A stretch of DNA of 58,800 nucleotides from Bacteroides sp. (GCA_014801815.1 JAAVDM010000027.1:1-58800); one strand, 5' to 3'; shown: positions 1 to 8,860, counted from the first letter of the stretch. The notes: generated by a model from the letters alone, not told the origin. Translations and numbers: made by a program.

Positions 1-61
1 CGCGCTACTTTGAGGGGGTAGTGACAGTTTTGTCGTGTGAGTTCGAGTCTCATCTCAGACA
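1..61 (+). tRNA. tRNA-Leu(GAG), 5'-truncated by the window edge
   Basis: Identical over all 61 visible bases to the 3' part of the complete tRNA-Leu at 205-288, including the anticodon loop with GAG, the long variable arm typical of tRNA-Leu, and the T arm (GTTCGAGTC). The first 23 bases of the gene lie outside the window. With the next two tRNAs it forms a Leu-Gly-Leu cluster, so the Leu gene is duplicated around the Gly gene. Confidence 0.93.
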
Positions 62-72
62 CTTCTTTACTT

Positions 73-145
<73 letters not shown>

Positions 146-204
146 CCAACTCTCTCCTACTCTGCAACCTCGCTATAAGCCGGTTGCTTCTTTTTCCTCT
201 TTTT

Positions 205-288
205 GTCTGGGTGGCGGAATTGGTAGACGCGCTACTTTGAGGGGGTAGTGACAGTTTTGTCGTGTGAGTTCGAGTCTCATCTCAGACA
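205..288 (+). tRNA. tRNA-Leu(GAG)
   Basis: Complete 84-base class II tRNA. Acceptor GTCTGGG pairs with CTCAGAC (one G-T pair). The anticodon stem CTACT/GGTAG encloses a loop with GAG. A long variable arm and a T arm GAGTTCGAGTCTC follow. CCA is not encoded. A strong hairpin terminator begins three bases downstream. Confidence 0.97.
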
Positions 289-290
289 CT

Positions 291-329
291 ATTAAAGGCG
301 ATAACTTCTAAGAAGTTATCGCCTTTAAT
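291..329. terminator. Bidirectional hairpin terminator
   Basis: A perfect 19-bp inverted repeat (291-309 and 311-329), followed by a T-rich tract on the plus strand and preceded by A-rich sequence. It lies between the tRNA cluster and the convergent small membrane-protein ORF at 384-632, so it can serve both directions. Confidence 0.85.
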
Positions 330-383
330 TATTTTGCTACCGTTTATTTTCGATTCTTAATTGCTTACTTACGTAGATACCCG

Positions 384-632
384 TTATTTACTGCCGACTC
401 TTTTGGCAGCCGGGTTTGCATCACGAGCAAGAAAGCCATGAAATACACTGTGACGACTGATTACATTTTCGTCTTCTTCTACTTCATGTTTCAACATTCT
501 GGTATCACGGATTGTATTATCCGGTTCGGCACGAAACATTTTGTTAATACTAAGCAGCAACAGAACCATCGCCGAAAGCAGAACCAGAACCAGAATTGTC
601 TGAATAGCTATATGTAGTATATCTGTTAACAT
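384..632 (-). CDS. Small single-pass membrane protein, unknown function
   Basis: 82 residues. An N-terminal hydrophobic helix (about residues 6-29, rich in L, V, I, M) is followed by a charged cytoplasmic-type tail containing EVEEDEN. No family is recognised. It ends facing the strong bidirectional terminator. A TACATTTG sequence (770-777, minus) resembles a Bacteroidetes -7 box with a TTTG 17 bp further upstream, slightly closer than usual. Being short and unrecognised, it could be spurious, but the hydrophobic N-terminus and the terminator support a gene. Confidence 0.5.
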   Translation of the reverse strand: MLTDILHIAIQTILVLVLLSAMVLLLLSINKMFRAEPDNTIRDTRMLKHEVEEDENVISRHSVFHGFLARDANPAAKRVGSK

Positions 633-928
633 GGGGACCGTATTTTATTTAATTTTTATTCAAATACAACTGTCATTGTATTCTTTAATTATTACTTATC
701 TGTTTAACACCATTTCCCTCCTCTTTGTTTCGCTATTGGTATATTTTATTACTACTTTTATTTTACTGTCAAATGTACCCTATCAGTAGCTATACAAATA
801 ACCTCCTCTGACTATCTTTCTGATACAATCTGCTTGACCTATTTTTGATTTTTTCATTATTTTTTAAACATTTCTGAAATATGGTCGTTATATTTACAAA
901 CACAACATCAATCTTATTAAATCAAGTT

Positions 929-1999
929 ATGAAAAGAACAGTTTTATTTCTGGCCGGTCTGTTTACTATCTCTATAGGATTCGGTCAAAATCTTGTAAAA
1001 TCAGAAGTTAAAAGTCTTTCAGCTTTTCTTAGCCAGACATCAGCTGAGGGACGTACCAACGCCGCAGTACTTGGCGTTGATGCCAAGTCATTCGGCTCGG
1101 TAGAGGGCGTCACCATTGAAAACGGCCACATTACAGCCATAGACTGGCATGGAAAGAAGCTCGCGGGTCAGCTTGATCTTAACGGATTTCCCGCCCTTCA
1201 GAAAGTCAACGTTGCCAATAATAAGATAACTTCGTTACAGGTAACAAACGCACCGGCGCTTGTTGAGCTTAATGCCTCACACAACTCTATAAGTGATTTC
1301 AGTGTCGCTTCAGCACCACAGCTACAGGTTCTCCGACTCAATCGTAACCGTCTTGCGGAGATTGACCTCAGTCAGACTCCTCTGCTTAAGAGACTCAATA
1401 TTGCTTCAAATCACTTCGTAGCTCTCAACGTCAGCAATGCTACCAACCTTGAATATCTCAACTGTATGAGTAATCTGCTTGAAGATCTGCAGATCAACGG
1501 TTGTGCCCAACTTAAAACTCTTTATGCAGGCTACAATGACCTTACCGGTATTCAGCTGGCAGGTGCTCTAAATCTTGAAAATCTTAATCTTACTTCCAAT
1601 AAGATTTCCAAACTTTATTTGCAGGACCTCCCCAACCTATTCACACTTTTTGCCAGTGATAACCACATGGCCGAACTTGCTGTCAACAACTGCAAGAACC
1701 TCAATGATATTTATGCACCCTACAACGACCTGACGTCGTTTACGGTACAGAATTGCGCAAACCTTGCATTTGTTAATCTTATATGGAATGACCTTACTTA
1801 TGTAAGTCTCGCAAACCAGACATTCCTACAGCGTGTCAATGTAGCTAACAATCAGCTCACCACGCTTGATGTAAGTTTCTGCCCGCAACTTACATACCTC
1901 AACATAACCAATAATCCCATGTTGACCGACCTCCGTCTTGAGGCTGACAACCAGCTCCGTCAGGTTGTAGGCGAAAGTTGGAGTGATATGGAACCCTGA
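929..1999 (+). CDS. Secreted leucine-rich repeat protein
   Basis: 356 residues from the ATG that gives a clean signal peptide (MKRTVLFLAGLFTISIGFGQ). An in-frame upstream start at 881 would add 16 residues ahead of the signal and is unlikely. After a short N-terminal domain, about eleven LRRs of roughly 21 residues (pattern LxxLxVxxAxxLxxLxxxxNxI) occupy residues 75-345. LRR proteins of this kind usually bind other proteins at the cell surface or in the periplasm; the partner is unknown. There is no obvious T9SS C-terminal domain or lipobox. It is a single-gene unit ended by a 39-bp-arm hairpin. Confidence 0.85.
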   Translation: MKRTVLFLAGLFTISIGFGQNLVKSEVKSLSAFLSQTSAEGRTNAAVLGVDAKSFGSVEGVTIENGHITAIDWHGKKLAGQLDLNGFPALQKVNVANNKITSLQVTNAPALVELNASHNSISDFSVASAPQLQVLRLNRNRLAEIDLSQTPLLKRLNIASNHFVALNVSNATNLEYLNCMSNLLEDLQINGCAQLKTLYAGYNDLTGIQLAGALNLENLNLTSNKISKLYLQDLPNLFTLFASDNHMAELAVNNCKNLNDIYAPYNDLTSFTVQNCANLAFVNLIWNDLTYVSLANQTFLQRVNVANNQLTTLDVSFCPQLTYLNITNNPMLTDLRLEADNQLRQVVGESWSDMEP

Positions 2000-2006
2000 T
2001 AAACTA

Positions 2007-2090
2007 TAATATTCCTCTGATATATAGCAGGCATACCCCTCAGATTCAAAGATCTGAGGGGTATGCCTGCTATATATCAGAGGAATATTA
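2007..2090. terminator. Exceptionally long hairpin terminator (39-bp perfect arms)
   Basis: Arms 2007-2045 and 2052-2090 are perfectly complementary around a 6-base loop. It begins eight bases after the LRR stop codon. It far exceeds a typical intrinsic terminator and belongs to a set of long palindromes in this window. Confidence 0.8.
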
Positions 2091-2131
2091 CTAAGGTTCT
2101 ACGGTATGATTAAACAAATATTCTTACCGTT

Positions 2132-2164
2132 TTTGCTATATTATTTAATTTTTAGCTAAATTTG
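2132..2164 (+). promoter_or_regulatory. Bacteroidetes-type promoter for the kinase-SGNH-DUF5106-DoxX-mnmA operon
   Basis: TTTG at 2132-2135, a 21-bp spacer, then TAAATTTG at 2157-2164. This matches the Bacteroides -33/-7 consensus (TTTG, 19-21 bp, TAnnTTTG). It lies about 80 bases before the ATG at 2247, just past the LRR terminator. Confidence 0.6.
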
Positions 2165-2246
2165 TAGTCCTAAATCATATTTTCAGTTTCGATAACCGGT
2201 TTATTCCGTTGCTCGTCACTGTACACCTCAACTCTTTTTGTGTTGC

Positions 2247-3110
2247 ATGACGGTACCTCATAACATCATAATAGCTGATGCCGGAGGCACAAAATCCGAT
2301 TGGATATTGCTCTCCCCTGCTGACTGTTCCCCTATAACCTTCAGAGGGGAAGGACTCAATATTCTACAGCTTAAAGCTGAGGATATTGAGTACAGACTGT
2401 CATGCGTACCATTTACCTATGAACCGGTGGAAATACATTTCTATGGTGCCGGCTGTGCCACACCCAAGCTATGTGACGACATGTGTCAGCATCTGGCTAA
2501 ACGGTGGCCCATGGCTACGCATATTGAAGTAGCTTCCGACTTGATTGCTTCCGGACGTGCTCTCTTCGGAAGTTCTAATGGATTGGCTTGTATACTTGGT
2601 ACCGGGTCAAATTCAGGTCTCTTTAAAAGAGGCCGTCTGACACAGCAAGTACCGTCATTAGGCTTTATTTTAGGTGATGAAGGCAGCGGCGCCTCTTTAG
2701 GGAAACGATTCATATCCGATTTCCTCAAAGGTATCCTATCGCCCGGTCTTTCAAAGAGCTTCAATGCTGCCTATGGTCTTCGACTTGATGAGGTGTTGCG
2801 GCGTGTGTACCGTGCGGAAGCTCCGGCAGCTTTCCTTGCCAGTATAGTGCCATTTATAGCACAGAATATGAATGATCCTCAAATAAAGGCTTTGTTAACA
2901 TCTGAATTTGATCGCTTCTTCGAACGGAATGTACTACCCTATCGACTCTCTCACGATATCCCTATCGGCTTTACAGGTGGCATAGCTTCCACATTCAGCC
3001 CGCTTCTGTACGAAGCTGCTTCACGATATGGCCACAGAATAGCCTGTATATTATCCGCTCCTATGCAGGGGCTTATAGATTATCACATACACTTCAAACA
3101 CAATGCTTAA
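2247..3110 (+). CDS. BadF/BadG/BcrA/BcrD-type ATPase, N-acetylglucosamine kinase-like
   Basis: 287 residues. The actin-like ATPase N-terminus IIIADAGGTKSDW (phosphate 1) is followed by an ILGTGSNSG phosphate-2-like motif and GDEGSGASLGK, the signature of the N-acetylglucosamine kinase group of the BadF family. Near the C-terminus, IGFTGGIAS is the adenosine motif. It probably phosphorylates an amino sugar in the cytoplasm during peptidoglycan or glycan salvage; the substrate is inferred. The ATG at 2247 is preferred over an upstream TTG in the same frame. Its last 8 bases overlap the SGNH hydrolase gene, indicating co-transcription. Confidence 0.85.
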   Translation: MTVPHNIIIADAGGTKSDWILLSPADCSPITFRGEGLNILQLKAEDIEYRLSCVPFTYEPVEIHFYGAGCATPKLCDDMCQHLAKRWPMATHIEVASDLIASGRALFGSSNGLACILGTGSNSGLFKRGRLTQQVPSLGFILGDEGSGASLGKRFISDFLKGILSPGLSKSFNAAYGLRLDEVLRRVYRAEAPAAFLASIVPFIAQNMNDPQIKALLTSEFDRFFERNVLPYRLSHDIPIGFTGGIASTFSPLLYEAASRYGHRIACILSAPMQGLIDYHIHFKHNA

Positions 3111-3768
3111 ATCTGTCTTGAAATATCTCCTTTTGGCCGGTATGCTAACTACCGTACCGATGACACATGCCGAAAAACGTAATGAATACTGGCGTCAGAA
3201 GGTAAGTCTTTTCGAACTTCTGCCTATCTCATCAGACGATATAGTCATGCTCGGCAATTCTATTACTGACGGTGGCGAATGGGTGGAATTGCTCGGACGT
3301 GATAATGTAAAGAATCGTGGCATCTCTGCTGATGTAATATCTGGCGTTGAAGAACGTCTTGATCAGGTCACCAACGGACATCCCGATAAGATTTTTCTTC
3401 TTATTGGTATTAATGACATATCTCACGGTCATTCTGCGGCTGAACTTGCCCGTAGATACGAGCGATTACTCAAGCGTATAACTACCGACTCGCCTGATAC
3501 TAAAATCTACATACAGTCGGTAATGCCTATCAACAACTCTTTCGGACGTTACCGTAATCTGGCCGGAAAAGAAAAAGTAGTCACCCAGCTGAATACACTT
3601 CTTAAACAACTCGCCCCGACATACAATGCCGTATGGGTTGATTTATGGCCGGCTCTGGCTGACTCAAAGGGCAGACTTCGCAGTGACTTTACTAACGATG
3701 GGCTGCATCTCACCGGCAAAGGATATAAAGCTTGGGCCGAAACAATAATTCCTTTCATAGACCAATAA
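3103..3768 (+). CDS. Secreted SGNH/GDSL-family hydrolase
   Basis: 221 residues with a signal peptide (cleavage near THA-E, residue 23). SGNH blocks are visible: GNSITDGG (nucleophile Ser, block I), NRGISAD (block II Gly), LIGINDI (block III Asn) and DGLHL (block V Asp and His). Family members are esterases or lipases, including O-acetylesterases acting on glycans; the substrate here is unknown. It overlaps the preceding kinase gene. A periplasmic deacetylase coupled to a cytoplasmic amino-sugar kinase would fit a glycan-salvage role, but that is inference. Confidence 0.85.
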   Translation: MLKSVLKYLLLAGMLTTVPMTHAEKRNEYWRQKVSLFELLPISSDDIVMLGNSITDGGEWVELLGRDNVKNRGISADVISGVEERLDQVTNGHPDKIFLLIGINDISHGHSAAELARRYERLLKRITTDSPDTKIYIQSVMPINNSFGRYRNLAGKEKVVTQLNTLLKQLAPTYNAVWVDLWPALADSKGRLRSDFTNDGLHLTGKGYKAWAETIIPFIDQ

Positions 3769-3797
3769 TATTCATGTGTCCGCAAACCAATATCATA

Positions 3798-4718
3798 ATG
3801 AAACATTTCTTCACTCTTTCCATATTGCTTCTGCTTGCCGGTATTCCGGCACCCATACAGGCACAGAATCAACAGCTGGCACAGACAATAATAGAGATAG
3901 AACCGCTGTTCCAATATCCCACGGCGCCTGAGGAGCTTGAAGGTATACAAGCGAAAAGCGCATGGCTTATGCAGCATTTCTGGGACTCTTTTGATTTTAA
4001 GAATAAAAATACAGTTGACCAGACGGCCCTTAATCATGCTTTTAAAATATATAGCGTGCCTATGCGCTGGGCACCTAAAGACGAAGTGATAGCTTCTAAT
4101 ATGCGTCTGCTGAAGGTTCTTGAAAAGAATCCAACCTTGTTGCTTCAGTTCACTAAGGCAGCCGAAGAAAATCTTTACGGACCGAGAGCCGAGGCATGGA
4201 TAGATGAGGTATACTTACTCTACCTTCAGGCCATTACGAGCAATAAAAAAATTGCCGATATCCGCAAAACGAAATACGTCGATCAGCTAAAGACTCTCAA
4301 AGCATCGGCAATAGGCAGCACCGCACCACGTTTCACATTTACCGACATGTACGGTAACGAAGGACAGTACTTCCCCATGTCAACTTTCACCATTATTGAA
4401 TTCGGTGATCCGGATTGCGATGACTGCCGTATGTCTCGTCTGAAAATGGAGGCCAGTGCCCCACTTTCCAACCTTGTCAGTCAGGGAAAAGTAAATATCC
4501 TATTTATTGTACCGGACGCCGACGATTCATGGACTACTGCCGTATCTGATTACCCGAGGCAATGGACAGTAGCGGCTTCCGAAGATGCCGGTGATGTCTA
4601 CGACCTACGCAACATTCCATCTTTCTATGTAATAGACACTGATGGAAAAATTCTACTCAAGAACATAACCGTCCAGCAGGCTATAGAGGCTGCTACTGAA
4701 CGCTTCGCCAAACCATAA
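3798..4718 (+). CDS. DUF5106 thioredoxin-like periplasmic protein
   Basis: 306 residues, starting at the ATG that gives a signal peptide (MKHFFTLSILLLLAGIPAPIQA). The N-terminal helical half resembles the Bacteroidales DUF5106 region. The C-terminal half is thioredoxin-like, with FGDPDCDDCRMSR (a CDDC active site in the CxxC position) and a cis-Pro-type NIPSFYVIDTDG segment. A periplasmic thiol-disulfide or redox role is likely. It lies 29 bases after the SGNH gene and 4 bases before the DoxX-like gene. Longer in-frame starts at 3732 overlap the upstream gene and are less likely. Confidence 0.8.
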   Translation: MKHFFTLSILLLLAGIPAPIQAQNQQLAQTIIEIEPLFQYPTAPEELEGIQAKSAWLMQHFWDSFDFKNKNTVDQTALNHAFKIYSVPMRWAPKDEVIASNMRLLKVLEKNPTLLLQFTKAAEENLYGPRAEAWIDEVYLLYLQAITSNKKIADIRKTKYVDQLKTLKASAIGSTAPRFTFTDMYGNEGQYFPMSTFTIIEFGDPDCDDCRMSRLKMEASAPLSNLVSQGKVNILFIVPDADDSWTTAVSDYPRQWTVAASEDAGDVYDLRNIPSFYVIDTDGKILLKNITVQQAIEAATERFAKP

Positions 4719-4722
4719 TAGT

Positions 4723-5223
4723 ATGAAATCTCTACCCCGACAGCTAAAACAGTTTTACATACGCACCACAGGCTACAGTTATACTAATCTCGGACGCCTG
4801 TTTCTTCGGCTGTTTTTGGGCATAATGCTCATACAGTTCGGAGTGCGGCAACTGGTGCGCTTTCTTGAATTACGTTATGTCTTTCCTCCGGTATTCGGTA
4901 TGGATTCAGAGACATCTCTTATTGTCATGATTGTCATTGAACTTGTATGTTCACTATTTATCATGGCCGGATTTCTGACACGTGTCATGGTAATGCCTCC
5001 CTTTGTGGCTATGATTGTAGCGGAATACTATCAGTTACATGACTACGTAGGTGAGGTCTATATGCTTGACTGGCAGCAACAGGGTTACCTTCCTATTATG
5101 TTTCTTGGAATATTTTTCTTTCTGTTACTGGTCGGACCGGGTAAGATTTCGTGTGATTATTTTCTTTCGCTCCATTTTATACATTCTGATAACCAAAGTG
5201 AATCTGAACTCGAAGAGGTATGA
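4723..5223 (+). CDS. DoxX-like integral membrane protein
   Basis: 166 residues with four predicted membrane helices (about residues 25-42, 65-83, 87-103, 125-142). The overall layout is that of the DoxX family, whose members are often linked to redox or quinone processes. The assignment is moderate because DoxX motifs are weak. It starts 4 bases after the thioredoxin-like gene, which supports a redox link, and its stop overlaps the mnmA start (ATGA). Confidence 0.65.
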   Translation: MKSLPRQLKQFYIRTTGYSYTNLGRLFLRLFLGIMLIQFGVRQLVRFLELRYVFPPVFGMDSETSLIVMIVIELVCSLFIMAGFLTRVMVMPPFVAMIVAEYYQLHDYVGEVYMLDWQQQGYLPIMFLGIFFFLLLVGPGKISCDYFLSLHFIHSDNQSESELEEV

Positions 5224-6305
5224 AGATAGCTGTATTGATTTCAGGCGGTGTTGACAGCGCTGTGGTAGTCGATATTCTTAAGCGGCAAGGTCATGATCTG
5301 CATCTGTTCTACATACGTATAGGAATGGATAACGGTGAAGGTGATTGCTCGGCTGACGAGGACATAGAAATGTGTACGCTGATTGCTCGCCGTTACGGAC
5401 TTCCGTTAGAAGTTGTGTCGCTGCATGAAGAGTATTGGGCTCATGTTATGCAGTATACACTTGACACCGTTAGCAAGGGCCTTACTCCACATCCGGATAT
5501 GATGTGCAACAAAATTATCAAATTCGGCTTCTTCGAACAACGTTGGGGCCATTTATTCGACAAAGTAGCTACCGGTCATTACGCCGGTGTGGAAGAGAAA
5601 GACGGAATATTTTATCTCACCACAGCCGCAGACCCCGTCAAAGACCAGACTGACTTTCTGGCTCAGATATCACAGACTCAACTCTCGCATCTTCTTTTTC
5701 CGCTTGGTAATCTCACAAAAGCCGAAGTGCGCAAACTTGCCGAAAAAGCAGGGCTGCCTAACGCTACCCGCAAGGACTCACAAGGTATCTGTTTTCTTGG
5801 AAAGATTGATTATTCAGATTTTATAGAGAGACATCTCGGCTCTCGTCCGGGTCCGGTCATAGAAATAGAGACCGGACGAAAAATAGGTATGCACAAAGGC
5901 TATTGGCTCTATACTATAGGTCAGCGCAAAGGACTTGGACTGGGCGGTGGCCCTTGGTTCGTAGTACGCAAAAATATACGTGATAATGTCATATACGTAT
6001 CACACGGTTATGAGACTCCGCGGCAGTACGGACGTATTATAGACCTTCAGCAGATACATTGGATTTCAGGTCAGCCGCAGATGTCCGATGATACCCTTAA
6101 AGTCTGCTTCAAAAACCGTCACATGCCAGGTTTTATCAAAGGTACTCTCCGACTCAATCGTCTTGATGATTCGGCCACCCTCTTCTCTGACTCTGATGTA
6201 CAGGGTGTGGCTCCGGGACAGTTTGTTATCCTCTATACTGTTGACTGTCATATATGTCTCGGCTCAGCCATGATTGTTGCTCCTCACACATCTCACAGAA
6301 ATTAA
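5220..6305 (+). CDS. mnmA: tRNA-specific 2-thiouridylase MnmA
   Basis: 361 residues, the usual length. The N-terminal PP-loop SGGVDSAVV binds ATP. The two reaction cysteines are in MMCNKIIKFG (about residue 98) and KDSQGICFLG (about residue 189), each in family-typical context. DPVKDQTDFLAQ and the C-terminal beta-barrel (TIGQRKGLGLGGGPWFV) are also typical. It transfers sulfur to U34 of tRNA-Lys, -Glu and -Gln. It overlaps the DoxX-like gene by 4 bases. Confidence 0.93.
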   Translation: MKIAVLISGGVDSAVVVDILKRQGHDLHLFYIRIGMDNGEGDCSADEDIEMCTLIARRYGLPLEVVSLHEEYWAHVMQYTLDTVSKGLTPHPDMMCNKIIKFGFFEQRWGHLFDKVATGHYAGVEEKDGIFYLTTAADPVKDQTDFLAQISQTQLSHLLFPLGNLTKAEVRKLAEKAGLPNATRKDSQGICFLGKIDYSDFIERHLGSRPGPVIEIETGRKIGMHKGYWLYTIGQRKGLGLGGGPWFVVRKNIRDNVIYVSHGYETPRQYGRIIDLQQIHWISGQPQMSDDTLKVCFKNRHMPGFIKGTLRLNRLDDSATLFSDSDVQGVAPGQFVILYTVDCHICLGSAMIVAPHTSHRN

Positions 6306-6381
6306 CCTATAAATTCTCTATACAACTACTTTCTGTTTTTTTCATATTCACTCTCTCTGAGATAAATTAGTTTTTTTGACA

Positions 6382-7002
6382 ATGAATGATAAAATACAGC
6401 TAAAACTTGTAGGCATTACCTATAATCAGATTGAATCAGGTGTATATGCCCTGATTCTACAGCAGGAAGACGGCACACGTCGCATACCTATCATAATAGG
6501 CTATGCTGAGGCACAGGCTATTGAATGTAAACTCCAGGAAGTCATAACACCTCGTCCGCTCACTCATGACCTAATGGTGTCACTGCTTGAGAATTTCGGT
6601 CTCACACTGCACGAAGTTCTCATCTATAAACTCGAATCAGGTATCTTTGCAGCAGACCTTGTTATTTCCGACAGCAAGGGTCGCCGAGTCATAGACTCAC
6701 GCAGCTCTGATGCCATAGCGCTTGCCATACGGGTGGGAGCACCTATATACACCACCCCGCAAGTGCTTGAGGAAGCCGGATTCGAGCCTGATGAGAGACC
6801 AAGGCAATGTACCGAATCATCAACTGTTTCCACTACCCGTGCCCCCCGCCGCCAACTTTCTTCACAGACTTCAAATGATATCAGCCTTCTCTCTGACCAA
6901 CAACTTGCCGAACGTCTCGACATTGCTATCGCCGACGAACGCTATGAGGAGGCTGCACGTATTAAATCAGAATTAGACCGTCGTAAAAATGAAAAAGCGT
7001 AA
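6382..7002 (+). CDS. Bifunctional nuclease (DUF151) with C-terminal UVR-type motif
   Basis: 206 residues from the ATG; a TTG six bases upstream is in frame. Residues 1-135 are the DUF151/bifunctional nuclease domain (IPIIIGYAEAQAIE, SRSSDAIALAIRVGAPIY). A serine/threonine-rich linker follows. Residues 170-205 (LAERLDIAIADERYEEAARIKS) match the UvrB/UvrC interaction motif, a helical hairpin. DUF151-UVR fusions occur in Bacteroidetes, but the biological role is not well defined. It overlaps argR by 14 bases. Confidence 0.85.
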   Translation: MNDKIQLKLVGITYNQIESGVYALILQQEDGTRRIPIIIGYAEAQAIECKLQEVITPRPLTHDLMVSLLENFGLTLHEVLIYKLESGIFAADLVISDSKGRRVIDSRSSDAIALAIRVGAPIYTTPQVLEEAGFEPDERPRQCTESSTVSTTRAPRRQLSSQTSNDISLLSDQQLAERLDIAIADERYEEAARIKSELDRRKNEKA

Positions 7003-7519
7003 AGAGAGAGTTGAGATGATAATCAACCTCATAACCAATCAGTGTATCGGCAGTCAGGAGGAACTCGCACGTCTCCTCGCCACACACGGCTACCATGTTA
7101 CCCAGGCTACACTTTCACGTGATCTGAGACAATTACGTACCTCAAAAATTCCTACGGAAAAAGGAACATACATGTATGTCCTGCCGGATGACCACCTTGA
7201 TGACCACCAACCTGCCGGCCGTATGTCATTTAAGGGACTTTATGATGGTTCAGTATCCTCCGTGACAGTTACTTGTTCAGGAAATATGCTTGTCATCAAA
7301 ACCAGAAACGGTTATGCACCCGGGCTGGCTTATGACATAGATTTGGCCCGCTGTCCCGAAATTCTCGGCACAATTCCCGGTGCGGATACAATATTTGCCG
7401 TACTGCGTGAAGGCACCGAGCGCAACCGTATTAAAGAGATTCTCGGACGTTTTATGCCTCATGGTACAGTCTATCAGCTTGACCAAAATGATATGGCGTC
7501 TGATAAGCCCCCATTTTAA
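6989..7519 (+). CDS. argR: Arginine repressor ArgR
   Basis: 176 residues. The N-terminal winged helix (QEELARLLATHGYHVTQATLSRDLRQLR) is the ArgR DNA-binding domain. The C-terminal domain has GTIPGADTIFAVLREG, the conserved GTIAGDDTIL-type motif with the arginine-contacting Asp. Arginine acts as co-repressor of a hexamer. It overlaps the DUF151 gene and lies 20 bases before an ArgC-like gene; ArgR next to arginine genes is usual in Bacteroidetes. Confidence 0.92.
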   Translation: MKKRKERVEMIINLITNQCIGSQEELARLLATHGYHVTQATLSRDLRQLRTSKIPTEKGTYMYVLPDDHLDDHQPAGRMSFKGLYDGSVSSVTVTCSGNMLVIKTRNGYAPGLAYDIDLARCPEILGTIPGADTIFAVLREGTERNRIKEILGRFMPHGTVYQLDQNDMASDKPPF

Positions 7520-7539
7520 TTAATCTTATTTTCTCTCTT

Positions 7540-8454
7540 ATGATTAAAGTCGGTATTGCCGGTGCTGAAACCCAGTCAGCCGGCGAATTGATAAGATTAC
7601 TTCTCGGACATCCCGATATTGTACTCTCTGCCATTGAGTCGAAGTCACATTCGGGCCTGAGTGTTTCAGTTCTGCATCATGGTCTGTTCGGTGAAATTCC
7701 TATGATTTTCTCCGGCTCGCTCAATCCTGCTTCGCTTGATGTAGTGTTTCTTTGTGATTCGGCATCCCCTCTGACTTTTCAGGAACTGTACAGCCGCTTT
7801 AATATGCTGAGGATAATCGACCTCACAGACAGTCTCAATGCCAACCCGGAATCAGCAGGTGCCGTATTAGGTATATCCGAGCTGTATCGCAAACCTCTTG
7901 TACGAGGTGCACGTGCTGCTTCCATACCGGCTCCGGTAACGGTTATAGCGCTTATAGCGCTCTATCCTCTTGCCTCTCACATGTTGCTTAATGACAAACT
8001 TGATATAAAGGTTGAGGCACCGGCTGATGTATGTGAGCCGCAGATACTCAAACAGGCGGCTTCCCTTATCGCCGACAGACTTGAGAAATTACAGCCCAGT
8101 TTCAGTCACACGGTAGACATATCGGCATCCCCATGGGAACACCCGCGTGCACTCAGACTATCGTTTACTCTTAAATGTTCTCTGGCCCTTGAGGAGATTA
8201 TCAGAATATATGATAACGTATACGATGACCATAATTTCACTTTCATAGTCGGTCAGCCGGCACGGCCATGTGATGTAGCCGGTACCCAGAAGTGCCTTAT
8301 AGCTCTTCGTAAGCCCAATCAAAATACACTTGATGTCGATGTCGTAGCTGACTGCCGTATGCGTGGTGGAGCAGGTGATGCCGTACACGTTATGAATCTC
8401 CTTTTCGGGTTGCACGAAAAAGTTGGTCTTTCGCTCAAGGTATCCGACTATTGA
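7540..8454 (+). CDS. ArgC-like protein lacking the catalytic cysteine (probable pseudoenzyme)
   Basis: 304 residues. The N-terminal Rossmann fold (VGIAGAETQSAGELIRLLLGHPDI) and C-terminal GGAGDAVHVMNLLFGLHEKVGL match N-acetyl-gamma-glutamyl-phosphate reductase. In active ArgC the catalytic Cys sits in ANPGCYPT ahead of ALxPL. Here the equivalent segment reads ASIPAPVT ahead of ALIALYPL, so Cys is replaced by Pro. No HRHxPE-type catalytic His motif is seen, and the protein is somewhat shorter than ArgC. The open frame is intact and packed behind argR, so it is maintained rather than decayed. A regulatory or binding role is possible but unproven. Confidence 0.75.
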   Translation: MIKVGIAGAETQSAGELIRLLLGHPDIVLSAIESKSHSGLSVSVLHHGLFGEIPMIFSGSLNPASLDVVFLCDSASPLTFQELYSRFNMLRIIDLTDSLNANPESAGAVLGISELYRKPLVRGARAASIPAPVTVIALIALYPLASHMLLNDKLDIKVEAPADVCEPQILKQAASLIADRLEKLQPSFSHTVDISASPWEHPRALRLSFTLKCSLALEEIIRIYDNVYDDHNFTFIVGQPARPCDVAGTQKCLIALRKPNQNTLDVDVVADCRMRGGAGDAVHVMNLLFGLHEKVGLSLKVSDY

Positions 8455-8503
8455 ACTTCGGCTATGGTCGAAACCTAATCTGGACACTTTAATTTTTTAT
8501 CTC

Positions 8504-8827
8504 ATGTCTGTCAACAAAGCTATTCTACTCGGTTTCGTAGGTGCCGACCCTGAAATACGTTACCCCGAGAAAGACCATCCGGTCGCCTATCTCTCGTTAG
8601 CCACCAATGAACTTCAGAATGACGGACGTACTGAAATCACCGAATGGCACAATCTTGTAATGTGGGGTAAGAATGCTGCCGTTGCAGAGCGATATGTACG
8701 TAAAGGTACCCGCCTATATGTAGAAGGCCGCCTACGCTCACGTGAGTATGTGGACAGACTCAATATTTCGCGTCGTCGTACCGAAATCTGGGTCGATTTC
8801 TTCGAGATTGTAGGCCGCTCGCAATAA
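8504..8827 (+). CDS. Short single-stranded DNA-binding protein without acidic tail
   Basis: 107 residues comprising only an SSB-type OB fold (NKAILLGFVGADPEIRY, ITEWHNLVMWGKNA, LYVEGRLRSREY). The C-terminus stops at EIVGRSQ, with no glycine-rich linker and no DDDIPF-like acidic tip. It can therefore bind ssDNA but lacks the usual docking tail for partner proteins, so it is either an SSB paralog or a special-purpose one. Start at the ATG 49 bases after the ArgC-like gene; it ends at a strong terminator. Confidence 0.85.
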   Translation: MSVNKAILLGFVGADPEIRYPEKDHPVAYLSLATNELQNDGRTEITEWHNLVMWGKNAAVAERYVRKGTRLYVEGRLRSREYVDRLNISRRRTEIWVDFFEIVGRSQ

Positions 8828-8860
8828 CCTATATCTGCCTGTATGTAACTTATAACAGCA

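Noticed and set aside
3549..4037. 162-codon minus-strand open frame across the SGNH and DUF5106 genes
   Set aside because: It is antisense to two well-supported genes and has no recognisable features.
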